From the NCBI GenBank assembly GCA_020635675.1, contig JACJZJ010000002.1:62001-126000 (forward strand): a DNA stretch of 64,000 bases, read 5' to 3'. Shown in pieces: positions 24,618 through 34,100 of the stretch (the stretch's first letter is position 1; every line of letters begins with the position of its first letter). The position numbers and the translations under genes were made by a program. The stretch comes from Flavobacteriales bacterium (GTDB lineage Bacteria; Bacteroidota; Bacteroidia; Flavobacteriales_F; PHOS-HE28). A model generated the notes under the pieces. It ran no database searches and was not told the origin of the DNA. It saw only the letters and a list, made by a program, of their open reading frames with translations.

Positions 24618-26099
24618 ATGCGGGCCGCGCTGCTCATCGGTGCTGCGTGGGCGATCGCCTGGACAGCGGCCGCCCAGCAACCCTTCGACCTGGATACCAC
24701 CTTCCGAACGGTGATCGACCAACAATACATTGGCTCGGTCCTTCCACTCGACGATGGGGACGTGATCATTTCCGGGCAGTTCAAATTCCCAGGAGACACC
24801 TATTGGCGGGGAGGTGCTCGGTTGAACAGCGACGGAAGCCGCGATACTGATTTTGCGGAAGTGGCGTTCATGGGTGGAAAGATCACGCCATGGAATGGTC
24901 GGATGTACGTAGGTAACGGGTCGATCGTTCGGAGGTGCTGGTTGGACGGATCATTGGATACGGATTTCATCTTGATGAATTCCGGTCCCTATTTCCTTTC
25001 GCTGCAGGGCGGCGACTACTACGTATACCCCGACGGGCGGGTGCTGATGTGCGGCCTGCATCATCTGAACGATACCATCCGCGGCTTCGTGGGCAGCTAC
25101 ACCCTGATCTGGTTCAGCGACCAGGGCTATCTGGACACCACCCGCACCCACCGCCAATGCAACGGGATCATCTATTCGATCCATCCCCTGCCCGACGGCA
25201 AGTTCATCTGCAGCGGCTTCATGACCCAGTACGACGGGCAACCCGCCAACGGCGTGATCCGCATCCAACCCAACGGCGATCTGGACACCACCTTCCATAC
25301 CGAGGTGAACTGGGGCTGGCCCTTTGCGTTCCACCTGCAGGATGATGGCAAATTGCTCTGCGCAGGGTCCTTCAAATGGGGCTCCGACCCCGATACCCTG
25401 AGCCTGGTGCGCCTGCTGCCCAACGGCGACCTGGACCCCACCTTCAACAACCACGTTCAGACGCTCTTCACCGTGGACAACGACCCCACCTATGCCCCCG
25501 TCTCCGACATCCTGCCCCTGGGGAACGACCGCTGGATCATCACCGGCAGTTTCGATCGCGTGGAAGGGGCACCACGCGGCGGGATCGCCTTGATCGATAC
25601 GGCCGGGAACCTCTCCAACGACGGCTTCACGGGGAACGGATGCGGACTATTTTGGAACGGGTTCGAATGGAAAGGCAGCATCCGGAAGATCGTGCCGACC
25701 CCTGATGGCAGCTTCTATGTGCATGGGGGCTATCACGGCTACGACGACGGCACCACCAACGACACCCTGCAGCGCATGGTGAGTCGCCTGTACGGCTTGG
25801 ACGTGGGCGTGCAGGAGCAGGGGGCCATGCCTTCAGCGCATGCGGCAGGGGGATTGACCATCCACCCCAACCCGGCGAGCAGCTGGGTGGGCATGGACTA
25901 CGATCTGGCGTCCGCGCCCGATCAGGCTTTTATCCGCGTCCGCGACCTGGTGGGCCGGGTGATCTTCCAGGCGGACCTGCCTGCGCGTCCGCAACAGGTG
26001 CTCTGGGACAGCCGTTCGGTCCCTTCGGGCGTCTATTCCGTGGAGCTATGGAACAAGGGGTACATCCTGCTTACACAGAAGCTCGTGATCCAACAATGA
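24618..26099 (+). CDS. delta-60-repeat beta-propeller protein with T9SS type A sorting domain
   Basis: A 493-residue secreted protein. The signal peptide runs MRAALLIGAAWAIAWTAAAQQ. The mature part is made of DUF5122/delta-60 repeats, each with a GDLDTTF-like motif (FDLDTTF, GSLDTDF, GDLDTTFHT, GDLDPTFNN) and spaced strands, which should fold as a propeller. The last 80 residues form a type A sorting domain: LTIHPNPASSWVGMDY, then VRDLVGRVIF and SGVYSVELWNKG. It should be exported by Sec, carried across the outer membrane by T9SS and attached to the surface. Its role is unknown. The long frame upstream to 24420 is not used; ATG 24618 begins the signal peptide. Confidence 0.85.
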   Translation: MRAALLIGAAWAIAWTAAAQQPFDLDTTFRTVIDQQYIGSVLPLDDGDVIISGQFKFPGDTYWRGGARLNSDGSRDTDFAEVAFMGGKITPWNGRMYVGNGSIVRRCWLDGSLDTDFILMNSGPYFLSLQGGDYYVYPDGRVLMCGLHHLNDTIRGFVGSYTLIWFSDQGYLDTTRTHRQCNGIIYSIHPLPDGKFICSGFMTQYDGQPANGVIRIQPNGDLDTTFHTEVNWGWPFAFHLQDDGKLLCAGSFKWGSDPDTLSLVRLLPNGDLDPTFNNHVQTLFTVDNDPTYAPVSDILPLGNDRWIITGSFDRVEGAPRGGIALIDTAGNLSNDGFTGNGCGLFWNGFEWKGSIRKIVPTPDGSFYVHGGYHGYDDGTTNDTLQRMVSRLYGLDVGVQEQGAMPSAHAAGGLTIHPNPASSWVGMDYDLASAPDQAFIRVRDLVGRVIFQADLPARPQQVLWDSRSVPSGVYSVELWNKGYILLTQKLVIQQ

Positions 26100-26157
26100 C
26101 CCCCGGGCGCCCGGCAAAGAAAGGTGGCATGCCTCGTTGCGAAAGGCACATACCCAT

Positions 26158-27438
26158 TCACACCACCTTCACCAGGAAGTAGTTCTTCTTGCCGCGTTGG
26201 AGCAGCAGGTAGCGTCCGGCGATCAGGTCATCCGTGCCGACCGTGCGTTCTTCATCGACCTTGGCGCGGTTCAGGGCGATCGAGTTCTCCTTCAACGCGC
26301 GGCGTGCTTCGCCTTTTGACGGCAGAAAACCGGAACCATCGGTGAGCAGGTCCAGGATCGGCAGTCCGGCGGCAAGACCGTCACGTCCTACTTCGCCTTG
26401 CGGGACGCCCTCGAACACATCGAGCAGTTGCTGCTCGTTCAGTGAAGCCAATGCTTTCGTGGTACCCGAACCGAAGAGGATCTCGCTGGCCTGCAACGCG
26501 GCCCGAAGCTCCTCTTCCCCATGCACGCGGCGGGTGATGTCCGCGGCCACTTCCTTCTGCAGGCGCCGCAGATGCGGGCTTTTGGCGTGCTCCATCTCCA
26601 GGCTTTCCACCTCGGCGCGCTCCCAAGTGGTGAAGATGCGAGCGAAACGTCCGGCATCGGCGTCGCTGGCGTTGAGCCAGAACTGGTAGAACCGGTAGGG
26701 CGAGGTGCGCACGGGATCGAGCCAGACGTTGCCGCCCTCGCTCTTGCCGAACTTGCTGCCGTCGGCCTTGGTGAGCAGTGGCGCGGTGATCGCATAGGCC
26801 TCGCCCCCGTCCAGCCGCCGGATCAGTTCGATGCCGGTGGTGATGTTGCCCCATTGGTCACTGCCGCCCATCTGCAGATGGCAGTCCATGTTCCGGTGCA
26901 GCCAATGGAAGTCGTACCCCTGCACGAGCTGGTAGCTGAACTCGGTGAACGAGATGCCCTCCTCCAGGCGGTTCTTCACCGAGTCCTTTGCCATCATGTA
27001 GTTCACGCTGACGTGCTTGCCCACGTCGCGGATGAAGCGCAGGAAGCCCATGTCCTTGAACCAGTCGTAGTTGTTGACGATGCGCGCGGCGGTTGCACCG
27101 GGGCTGAAGTCGAGGAACCGTTCGAGCTGCTTCCGCAGCGCTTCCACGTTGTGTTGCAGCGTGTCCTCGTCGAGCAGCTGGCGTTCGGCCTTCTTGCCGC
27201 TGGGATCGCCGACCATGCCGGTGGCCCCGCCGACCAGCGCGATCGGCGCATGTCCGCAATGCTGGAAATGCACCAGCAACATCACCGGCACCAGGCTGCC
27301 CACGTGCAGCGAATCCGCCGTCGGGTCGAAGCCGATGTAGCCGGGCACCGGACCTTTTGCGAGCAGTTCCTCCACGCCGGGCGTGCTGTCCTGGAGCAGG
27401 CCGCGCCAACGGAATTCGGTGAGGAGGTCCCTGGCCAT
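26158..27438 (-). CDS. tyrS: tyrosyl-tRNA synthetase
   Basis: A 426-residue class I aminoacyl-tRNA synthetase. The HIGH-type motif is SLHVGSL near residue 43, a tyrosine-site region is VGGATGMVGDPSGKK, and the KMSKS-type loop is KFGKSEGG near residue 230. A C-terminal S4 RNA-binding domain ends the protein (NRAKVDEERTVGTDDLIAGRYLLLQRGKKNY). The ATG at 27438 is preferred over TTG at 27450 because a perfect -7 box overlaps that TTG. Confidence 0.95.
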   Translation of the reverse strand: MARDLLTEFRWRGLLQDSTPGVEELLAKGPVPGYIGFDPTADSLHVGSLVPVMLLVHFQHCGHAPIALVGGATGMVGDPSGKKAERQLLDEDTLQHNVEALRKQLERFLDFSPGATAARIVNNYDWFKDMGFLRFIRDVGKHVSVNYMMAKDSVKNRLEEGISFTEFSYQLVQGYDFHWLHRNMDCHLQMGGSDQWGNITTGIELIRRLDGGEAYAITAPLLTKADGSKFGKSEGGNVWLDPVRTSPYRFYQFWLNASDADAGRFARIFTTWERAEVESLEMEHAKSPHLRRLQKEVAADITRRVHGEEELRAALQASEILFGSGTTKALASLNEQQLLDVFEGVPQGEVGRDGLAAGLPILDLLTDGSGFLPSKGEARRALKENSIALNRAKVDEERTVGTDDLIAGRYLLLQRGKKNYFLVKVV

Positions 27439-27447
27439 GGTGGGCGG

Positions 27448-27455
27448 CAAAGGTA
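27448..27455 (-). promoter_or_regulatory. putative promoter -7 box (TACCTTTG) for tyrS
   Basis: A perfect TAnnTTTG on the minus strand, 9 nt before the ATG at 27438. Confidence 0.55.
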
Positions 27456-27529
27456 GTTGGGGCCGTTGGAGAAGTTGGAAGTCTGAAGTTGGTAGGCGAC
27501 CGAAGGAGGTCTGCGCTGTCCGTGAATGG

Positions 27530-27660
27530 CAATTTCACCGCAAAGACGCCAAGAGCACTAAGGGGGCTTTCACGGAAACACCGAAGCGCAGAGAGTATCT
27601 GCGTATCCCACCTTCGCTGAAGCTTCGGCGCGCCCGGTCTGTGTCCTCTGTGGATGATCC
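27530..27660. repeat. non-coding intergenic segment resembling a dispersed repeat
   Basis: This stretch between tyrS and the epimerase gene has no gene. It is more A-rich than its surroundings and is made of phrases such as TTTCACCGCAAAGACGCCA, TTTCACGGAAACACCGAAG and CTGTGTCCTCTGTGGATGA, with a near-palindrome CGCTGAAGCTTCGGCG at 27615-27630. From memory, closely similar wording recurs between genes in many environmental bacterial genomes; this could not be searched here. Only one copy is in the window. Confidence 0.4.
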
Positions 27661-27690
27661 ATTCCTCGGCGCGGCGATAATTTGCGCGCC

Positions 27691-28698
27691 ATGTGGCTGA
27701 TCACCGGCGGCACGGGCATCGTGGGGGCGCATCTGGTGGCCGAGGGGCTCGCGCGCGGTGAACGACTGCGGCTGCTGGTGCGCGAGGGATCCGATCGCAG
27801 GGGGCTGGAGCGCGTGCTGCGCCACTACCGGCCCGATGATGCCGATGCGTTGGACCAATTGGAGTTCATCGAGGGCGATGTAACGGACGTGATCGGTCTG
27901 GCGGAAGCGATGGAAGGCGTGCGGCAGGTGTACCACGCCGCGGCGATCGTCTCCTTCGACCCCCGCGACACGGGCCGCATGCAGGAGGTGAACATCACCG
28001 GAACGGCGAACGTGGTCAACGCGGCCCTGAGCCATGGCGTCGATCGGCTTTGCCATGTCAGTTCCATCGGCGCACTGGGCCATGCCACGGGCACACCGAT
28101 CGATGAACGAACGCCCTGGAACGCGGACGAACGTCATTCCGCCTATGCCGTGAGCAAGTATGAAGCGGAGCTGGAGGTGCAGCGTGGTGTGGCCGAGGGC
28201 CTGGACGCGGTGATCGCGAACCCCTGCCTGATCATCGGGCCGGGCGCGGGCGGTCGCAGCAGCATGACGCTGGTGGAGCGGGTGCGCAAAGGCACACGCT
28301 TCTACCCACCGGGCAGCACGGCCGTCGTGGATGCGCGGGACGTGGCGAAGGCGTGCATGGACCTGATGCAGTACGAAGGGAAAGGCGAGCGTTACCTGCT
28401 GAGCGGTGAGAATATCACATACAAAGCGCTCTTCACCCTGCTCGCCGAGGCCTTTGGCAATACGCCACCCCACGTTCGGGTCCGCTCGTCCTGGCTGGCC
28501 CTGGCATGGCGGCTCGAACGGCTGCGCACGCTGGTCACGGGTGGTCATCCACTGGTCACGCGCGACACGACGCGCACTTCCCTGATGCAGCGCAGCTTTT
28601 CCAGCGAAAAAGTGCGCTCAGCGCTGGGCATGGAATTCCGCAGCGCGCAGGAAATGACGCAGAACGTGGCCGAATTCCTGCTGGCTCAGCGGCCCTGA
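27691..28698 (+). CDS. NAD(P)-dependent epimerase/dehydratase (extended SDR)
   Basis: A 335-residue extended short-chain dehydrogenase. The Rossmann motif TGGTGIVGAHL begins at residue 5, DV follows the acidic EFIEGD, and the catalytic set is Ser in CHVSSIGAL plus YAVSKYEAE (YxxxK). Later segments (NPCLIIGPG, VVDARDVAKA, YLLSGENITY) match sugar-nucleotide or sterol-type epimerases of Bacteroidota. The substrate is unknown. A near -7 match (ATAATTTG) lies about 6 nt before the ATG. Its last 13 bp overlap the 3' end of the convergent DUF4296 gene. Confidence 0.85.
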   Translation: MWLITGGTGIVGAHLVAEGLARGERLRLLVREGSDRRGLERVLRHYRPDDADALDQLEFIEGDVTDVIGLAEAMEGVRQVYHAAAIVSFDPRDTGRMQEVNITGTANVVNAALSHGVDRLCHVSSIGALGHATGTPIDERTPWNADERHSAYAVSKYEAELEVQRGVAEGLDAVIANPCLIIGPGAGGRSSMTLVERVRKGTRFYPPGSTAVVDARDVAKACMDLMQYEGKGERYLLSGENITYKALFTLLAEAFGNTPPHVRVRSSWLALAWRLERLRTLVTGGHPLVTRDTTRTSLMQRSFSSEKVRSALGMEFRSAQEMTQNVAEFLLAQRP

Positions 28699-29060
28699 TC
28701 CAGAGTGTCGCCTTGGGCCACCGAACCTCCGGCCGTGTCCTTCATCCGCGTGAGTCGCGTGAGCACCTCCTCGTAGATCGCCTTCAACTCATCGGGGCGC
28801 GCCGCATAATGATCGTAGGTGGCGGTGAATCGATCGCGCGTGACACCCATGTCCGTGAACAACTCGTCGTAGTACATCGCCATCGGCCCATCGGTGCGAT
28901 GTTCGACCACCATTTCCCGGTTGTTGCGCGCTTCGATCAATTGGGTCTGTGCAAGCACCTCGGTAAATGTCTCGCGGTCCAGAAGTTCAACGGACCCATC
29001 GGACCGGTCGGTGGCGCAAGCGACGAACAGCGGCAGGACAAACAGTAGCACGCGATTCAT
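28686..29060 (-). CDS. DUF4296 lipoprotein
   Basis: A 124-residue protein with a lipoprotein signal (VLPLFVACATD) and a helical DUF4296 domain: FTEVLAQTQLIEAR, then MYYDELFTDMGVTRDRFTATYDHYAARPDELKAIYEEVLTRL compacted in one block. The family is widespread in Bacteroidota and of unknown function. The ATG at 29060 overlaps the dihydroorotase stop as ATGA, making it the third gene of a mannosyltransferase - dihydroorotase - DUF4296 operon. The same family is often found after these genes, which suggests an ancient linkage rather than a recent insertion. Confidence 0.82.
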   Translation of the reverse strand: MNRVLLFVLPLFVACATDRSDGSVELLDRETFTEVLAQTQLIEARNNREMVVEHRTDGPMAMYYDELFTDMGVTRDRFTATYDHYAARPDELKAIYEEVLTRLTRMKDTAGGSVAQGDTLDQGR

Positions 29061-30394
29061 CGGTCGAAGGTGAGGCGTTGCCCCCGAACGGTCCGGTCCA
29101 CCTGGCCACCAGCATAGGCACGCACACCGTTCACCCAGGTGGTCTTCACGCGGGCGTGGAAACGCTGCCCCTCGAAAGGCGACCATCCGCATTTGTAGAG
29201 CAAGTTCTCCCTCTTCACGGTCCACGGTGCGTTCAGGTCCACGAGGACAAGGTCGGCAGCATATCCCTCACGCAGGAAGCCACGCCGTTCGATCTTGAAC
29301 ATTCGCGCCGGCACGTGGCACATGCGCTCCACGACCTGCTCGATGGTGAAGACATCCTGCCTTGCCAGCTCCAGCATGGCGACCAGGGCGTGTTGAACGA
29401 GCGGACCTCCACTGGGGCAGGAGGTGTAGGGTTGCGACTTCTCATCCAGGGTGTGCGGCGCATGGTCGGTGGCCACCACATCGATACGCCCTTCATTGAC
29501 GGCCTTTCGGATGGCATCACGATCTGCGCGGGCCTTCACCGCCGGGTTCCACTTGATCCGTGCGCCGAGCCTCGCGTAGTCCGCGTCGGTGAACCAGAGA
29601 TGGTGCACACAGGCCTCGGCGGTGATGTGCTTCGTCTCCACGGGACCCGGCGTGAACAGCTCCAGCTCACGTGCGGTGCTGATATGCAGAACATGGAGGC
29701 GGGTGCCGTGCTCTTTGGCGAGGGCCACGGCGTTCGAGCTGGACCGGTAACAGGCCTCCGCGCTTCGGATCACCGGATGCTCCTCGATCGGGATGTCATC
29801 GCCCCATTTCGCTTTCGCCTGCGCTAGTCCGGCGCGGATCATCCCTTCGTCCTCCGCATGCACGGCCAATAGCATATGGCTTTCGCGAAAAAGCACATCG
29901 AGCGTGCCGGGGTCGTCGACCAGCATGTTTCCCGTGCTGGACCCCAGGAAGGCCTTCAACCCGCAAACGGTGCGTGGATCGGTACGCCTCACCTCGTCGA
30001 TGTTGGCGTTGCTCACGCCCATGTAGAACGAATAGTTCGCAACGGACGTGGCGTGGGCGATGGCATATTTCTCCTCCAGCAATTCCCGGGTGAGCGCGGG
30101 AGGCTTGGTATTGGGCATCTCCATGAAGCTGGTGATGCCACCGGCGACCGCAGCGGCCGAACCGTGCGCGATATCCTCCTTGTGCGTCAGGCCCGGTTCG
30201 CGGAAATGCACCTGGTCGTCGATCGCGCCGGGCAGCAGGTAGAGACGGCCCGCATCGTGCTCCTCCATGTTGCCGGCATCACCGATGCCTTCCGGTGCGA
30301 TCCGGGCGATCGTTCCCTGCCGCAACAGAACATCGGCCTGGAAGCGGCGACCCTCGTTCACCAGGGTGGCGTTCCGGATAAGCTGGTCCTTCAT
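29057..30394 (-). CDS. dihydroorotase
   Basis: A 445-residue amidohydrolase of the class I dihydroorotase type, which closes carbamoyl-aspartate to dihydroorotate in pyrimidine synthesis. Metal-site motifs are DDQVHFREPG near residue 60, later His in HAEDEG and HVLHIST, and VATDHAPHT near residue 310, with GGITSFMEMPNT between. The first site reads HFR rather than the HxH of many amidohydrolases, as is usual in this subgroup. It overlaps the upstream mannosyltransferase by 4 bp (ATGA) and the downstream DUF4296 gene in the same way. Confidence 0.9.
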   Translation of the reverse strand: MKDQLIRNATLVNEGRRFQADVLLRQGTIARIAPEGIGDAGNMEEHDAGRLYLLPGAIDDQVHFREPGLTHKEDIAHGSAAAVAGGITSFMEMPNTKPPALTRELLEEKYAIAHATSVANYSFYMGVSNANIDEVRRTDPRTVCGLKAFLGSSTGNMLVDDPGTLDVLFRESHMLLAVHAEDEGMIRAGLAQAKAKWGDDIPIEEHPVIRSAEACYRSSSNAVALAKEHGTRLHVLHISTARELELFTPGPVETKHITAEACVHHLWFTDADYARLGARIKWNPAVKARADRDAIRKAVNEGRIDVVATDHAPHTLDEKSQPYTSCPSGGPLVQHALVAMLELARQDVFTIEQVVERMCHVPARMFKIERRGFLREGYAADLVLVDLNAPWTVKRENLLYKCGWSPFEGQRFHARVKTTWVNGVRAYAGGQVDRTVRGQRLTFDR

Positions 30395-31107
30395 CGGCGG
30401 ATGCGGAAGCGCATTTTCAGAACGCCCAGGAAGGCCTCACGGAAGATGTTCATGCTCATCTTCGACCGGCCCTTTACGCGGTCCTTGAAGGTGATCGGGA
30501 CCTCCACGATGCGAAAGCCCTTCAACTTCACACGGTATTTCATCTCGATCTGGAAGGCGTAGCCGATGAACCGGATCTCCTCCAGCGGAAGCGCCTGCAG
30601 GACCTCGTTCCTGTAACAGACGAAGCCCGCCGTGGTGTCATGCACGCCAAGCCGGAGCACCGTGCGTACATACAGGGAGGCCATGTAGCTCATCAGCACG
30701 CGGTCCCACGACCAGTCGCTCACGCGCCCGCCCTTCACGTAGCGCGAGCCCACGCTCATGCCCACGCCATCAGCGGCGCAGGCATTGAACAGACGCGGAA
30801 GGTCGTTGGGGTCATGGCTGAGATCGGCGTCCATCTCGAAGATGAAGGCGTGATCGTTCGACAGCGCCCATTTGAAACCAGCGATGTACGCCGTGCCCAG
30901 TCCGAGCTTGCCCTTGCGTTCAAGAAGATGGAGCCGGCCCGGCCATCGTTCCTGCAGCCCCCGCACGATCGCAGCGGTCCCGTCCGGCGAGGCATCATCG
31001 ACAACCAGGACATGGAAATCCGGCTCCAAGGCGAACACGCGTTCCAGGATGTCCTGGATGTTCTCCTTCTCGTCGTAGGTGGGAATGATGACAAGCCTCT
31101 CGGGCAC
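30391..31107 (-). CDS. polyprenol-phosphate mannosyltransferase (DPM1-like, GT2)
   Basis: A 238-residue family 2 glycosyltransferase. It has IIPTYDEKENI, VVDDASPDGT and the metal-binding FEMDADLSHDP motif near residue 95, then SRYVKGG and the DPM1-type ending FKDRVKGRSKMSM. It should move mannose (or another sugar) from a nucleotide to a polyprenyl phosphate at the inner membrane. There is no C-terminal membrane anchor, so it is the soluble type. The start is GTG at 31107, 17 nt after a perfect -7 box; there is no ATG between box and GTG in this frame. It is the first gene of the operon with dihydroorotase. Confidence 0.9.
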   Translation of the reverse strand: MPERLVIIPTYDEKENIQDILERVFALEPDFHVLVVDDASPDGTAAIVRGLQERWPGRLHLLERKGKLGLGTAYIAGFKWALSNDHAFIFEMDADLSHDPNDLPRLFNACAADGVGMSVGSRYVKGGRVSDWSWDRVLMSYMASLYVRTVLRLGVHDTTAGFVCYRNEVLQALPLEEIRFIGYAFQIEMKYRVKLKGFRIVEVPITFKDRVKGRSKMSMNIFREAFLGVLKMRFRIRR

Positions 31108-31124
31108 GGGCGGTGGATCGGCGA

Positions 31125-31132
31125 CAAAGATA
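31125..31132 (-). promoter_or_regulatory. putative promoter -7 box (TATCTTTG) for the mannosyltransferase operon
   Basis: A perfect TAnnTTTG on the minus strand, between the stop of the giant repeat gene and the GTG at 31107. Confidence 0.55.
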
Positions 31133-31137
31133 TCCGG

Positions 31138-34100
31138 CTACCGCACGAGGGTCACGTGCCCGATACGCTCCACACGGTTCGGCGAATAAAGGTCTTTCGC
31201 GATCAACCTCCAGACATAGACACCCTGCGGCACGGGCGATCCGCTGGCATAATTGCCGTCCCACGCCTCCTCCGGGTCCGTCGTGCGGAACAGCACCTGG
31301 CCCCAACGATCGAACACCAGGAACTCGTATTGGTCCGGGTCGAGACCGACGCTCACCGGCCGGAACGATTCGTTCTGTCCGTTCCCGTCCGGCGTGAACG
31401 CGTTCGGCACGTAAACGTCCATGGCCGCCTCGATGGTGATGACACTGCACACGGTATCCGAGCAGGAAGGTGCGACCATTGCTTCCAGACAGACCTCGTA
31501 CTCCCCGGCCTGCTCGGACGGAAAGGTGAACAGCGGATGCACCTCTTCCGAATGGCCAAGGTCGGCGAAGGTCCACCAATAGCTGGAGGCACCCGTGCTC
31601 AGGTTATGGAAGTAGACCTCAGGGCTGAACGTGGTCGGCACTTCGGGCAACGCCGTGAATGCGGCCTCCGGCTTGTCGAACACCTCGACCGCTCCCGGCG
31701 CCTCGATCAACCGTGTGCAGCCGTTGCCCGCGTCGATGAACAAACTGACCCCATAGCTTCCTGCGAACGGATACGTGACCGGGCCCGGGAACAGGTCCGT
31801 GGAATTCTCGCCATTGCCGAAATCCCAGAGCACGTCCCCGCCCCCCTGATGATCGGTGCTGAACTGAACCACTACGGGAGCGCAACCATCCGCCATATCG
31901 ATGATGATCTGTGCGACCGGGACCGGAATGATGTCGACCAGGACATCGGCCTGGGCATCGGGGCAGGGCGGTGTTCCAGCGACGGTGTAGGTGTAAATGC
32001 CGCCCAACATGACGGAAGGATCTATGGTGCCGGAGGTCGCGCCGGAAGGGCCGGACCAGCCCCCCCCGGGTTGCGGAGTGCCCTCGAGCAGCGGCAGCAG
32101 ATCGAAAGGAAGGTCGTTGGAACAGACCATCGTGCTTCCATCCTCACCGGCATCCGCTGGCGATACGATGGCTACGACCAGGGACGCCGTATCATTGGCG
32201 CACGGCGCCACCCCCTGGACCACGTATGTATATGTGCCTGGAAGGTCGGTCGCCGGGTCCAGGGTACCTCCGAACGCCACGCCGTTTGGATCGGCCCATT
32301 GTCCACCCGGGTCCGGCGCACCACCCAACTCAGTGAGCAACGACGAGATCAAGCCGCTTTCGCAGTAAGCGGTCGTCGCATCCGAGCCCGCATCCGGGGC
32401 AGGCGTGACCTCGACGATGAGCGTGGCGGAAGCCGCAGGACAGGGTGCGGGGGCGGCAACAGTATAGGTGTAGCTCCCGGTCGGACCGACCAGCGGATCG
32501 AAAAGCCCTGGCGTTGGATCGCCATTGGGATCGGTCCAGGTGCCACCGGATTGCGGGGTCCCATTGAGCGCCGCGAAAAGATCGAACGGACCGGCATCCG
32601 AGCAAAGTGTCGCTGCGCCTGCCGTACCCGCATCGACCGATTGGGCCACCGTGATGATCAGGATACTGGAAACGTCCGGACAGATCCCGTTGCCTTGGAC
32701 AGTATAGGTATATGGACCACCCGGCATCGTCAAGGGATCGAAGACCAGGCCGGCCGGATCACCGTTCGGGTCGGTCCAGCTCCCGGTCGCATCCGGTGTC
32801 CCGAGAAGCGAATCGATCAATGCGATAGGCGCACCATCATCACACAAGGCGATCGAATTGCCCCCCCCTGCGTTCGGTCCGGGCAGCTGGGAGACCGTCA
32901 ATATCGCCTGGTCCGACGGACAAACGATCCCGGTCACGGTATAGATGTAGTTACCGTTCGGCGAGAGACCGGGAACGAAAGTGCCGCTAAAGGCCGCACC
33001 GTTCGGGTCCACCCAGGTTCCAGAGAGTTGCGGGGCGCCATCAAGCGAATCCACCAACTGGAATGATGCGCCACCGCCGCAGATCTCAACGAGCGCATCC
33101 AGACCCGCATCGGGAGCAACCTCCAGGGTCAAAGTGACCGAGGCGCTCGCGCCCGGGCACGGTGCCTGACCCGCCAGGGTGTAGGTGTAGATGCCCGCCG
33201 GATCGCTCGACGGATCGAAGGTGTTGGTGTGCGCGTTGCCGTTCGGGTCGGTCCAGCTGCCGCCGCCGTCCGGCGTGCCGCCCAGCTCCAGGAACAGGTC
33301 GATCGCCGCGCCCTGGTCGCACACCGTGGTCATCGCATCGGTGCCCGCGTCCGCCGCGCTGTTCACGCCGACGGTCACCGTGCTCTGATCACCGGGGCAC
33401 GGTGCCTGACCCGCCAGCGTGTAAGTGTAGATGCCGGCCGGATCGCTCGACGGATCGAAGGTGTTGGTGTGTGCGTTGCCGTTCGGGTCGGTCCACGCAC
33501 CGCCGCCGTCCGGCGTGCCGCCCAGCTCCAGGAACAGGTCGATCGCCGCGCCCTGGTCGCACACCGTGGTCATCGCATCGGTGCCCGCGTCCGCCGCGCT
33601 GTTCACACCGACGGTCACCGTGCTCTGATCGCCCGGGCACGGGGCCTGACCCGCCAGCGTGTAGGTGTAGATGCCCGCCGGATCGCTCGACGGATCGAAG
33701 GTGTTGGTGTGTGCGTTGCCGTTCGGGTCGGTCCACGCACCGCCGCCGTCCGGTGTGCCGCCCAGCTCCAGGAACAGGTCGATCGCCGCGCCCTGGTCGC
33801 ACACCGTGGTCATCGCATCGGTGCCCGCGTCCGCCGCGCTGTTCACGCCGACGGTCACCGTGCTCTGATCACCGGGGCACGGTGCCTGGCCCGCCAGGGT
33901 GTAGGTGTAGATGCCCGCCGGATCGCTCGACGGATCGAAGGTGTTGGTGTGCGCGTTGCCGTTCGGGTCGGTCCAGCTGCCGCCGCCGTCCGGTGTGCCG
34001 CCCAGCTCCAGGAACAGGTCGATCGCCGCGCCCTGGTCGCACACCGTGGTCATCGCATCGGTGCCCGCGTCCGCCGCGCTGTTCACACCGACGGTCACCG

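Noticed and set aside
26103..26114. Palindrome CCGGGCGCCCGG after the delta-60 gene
   Set aside because: It has no loop or T tract, and such palindromes are frequent by chance in G+C-rich DNA.
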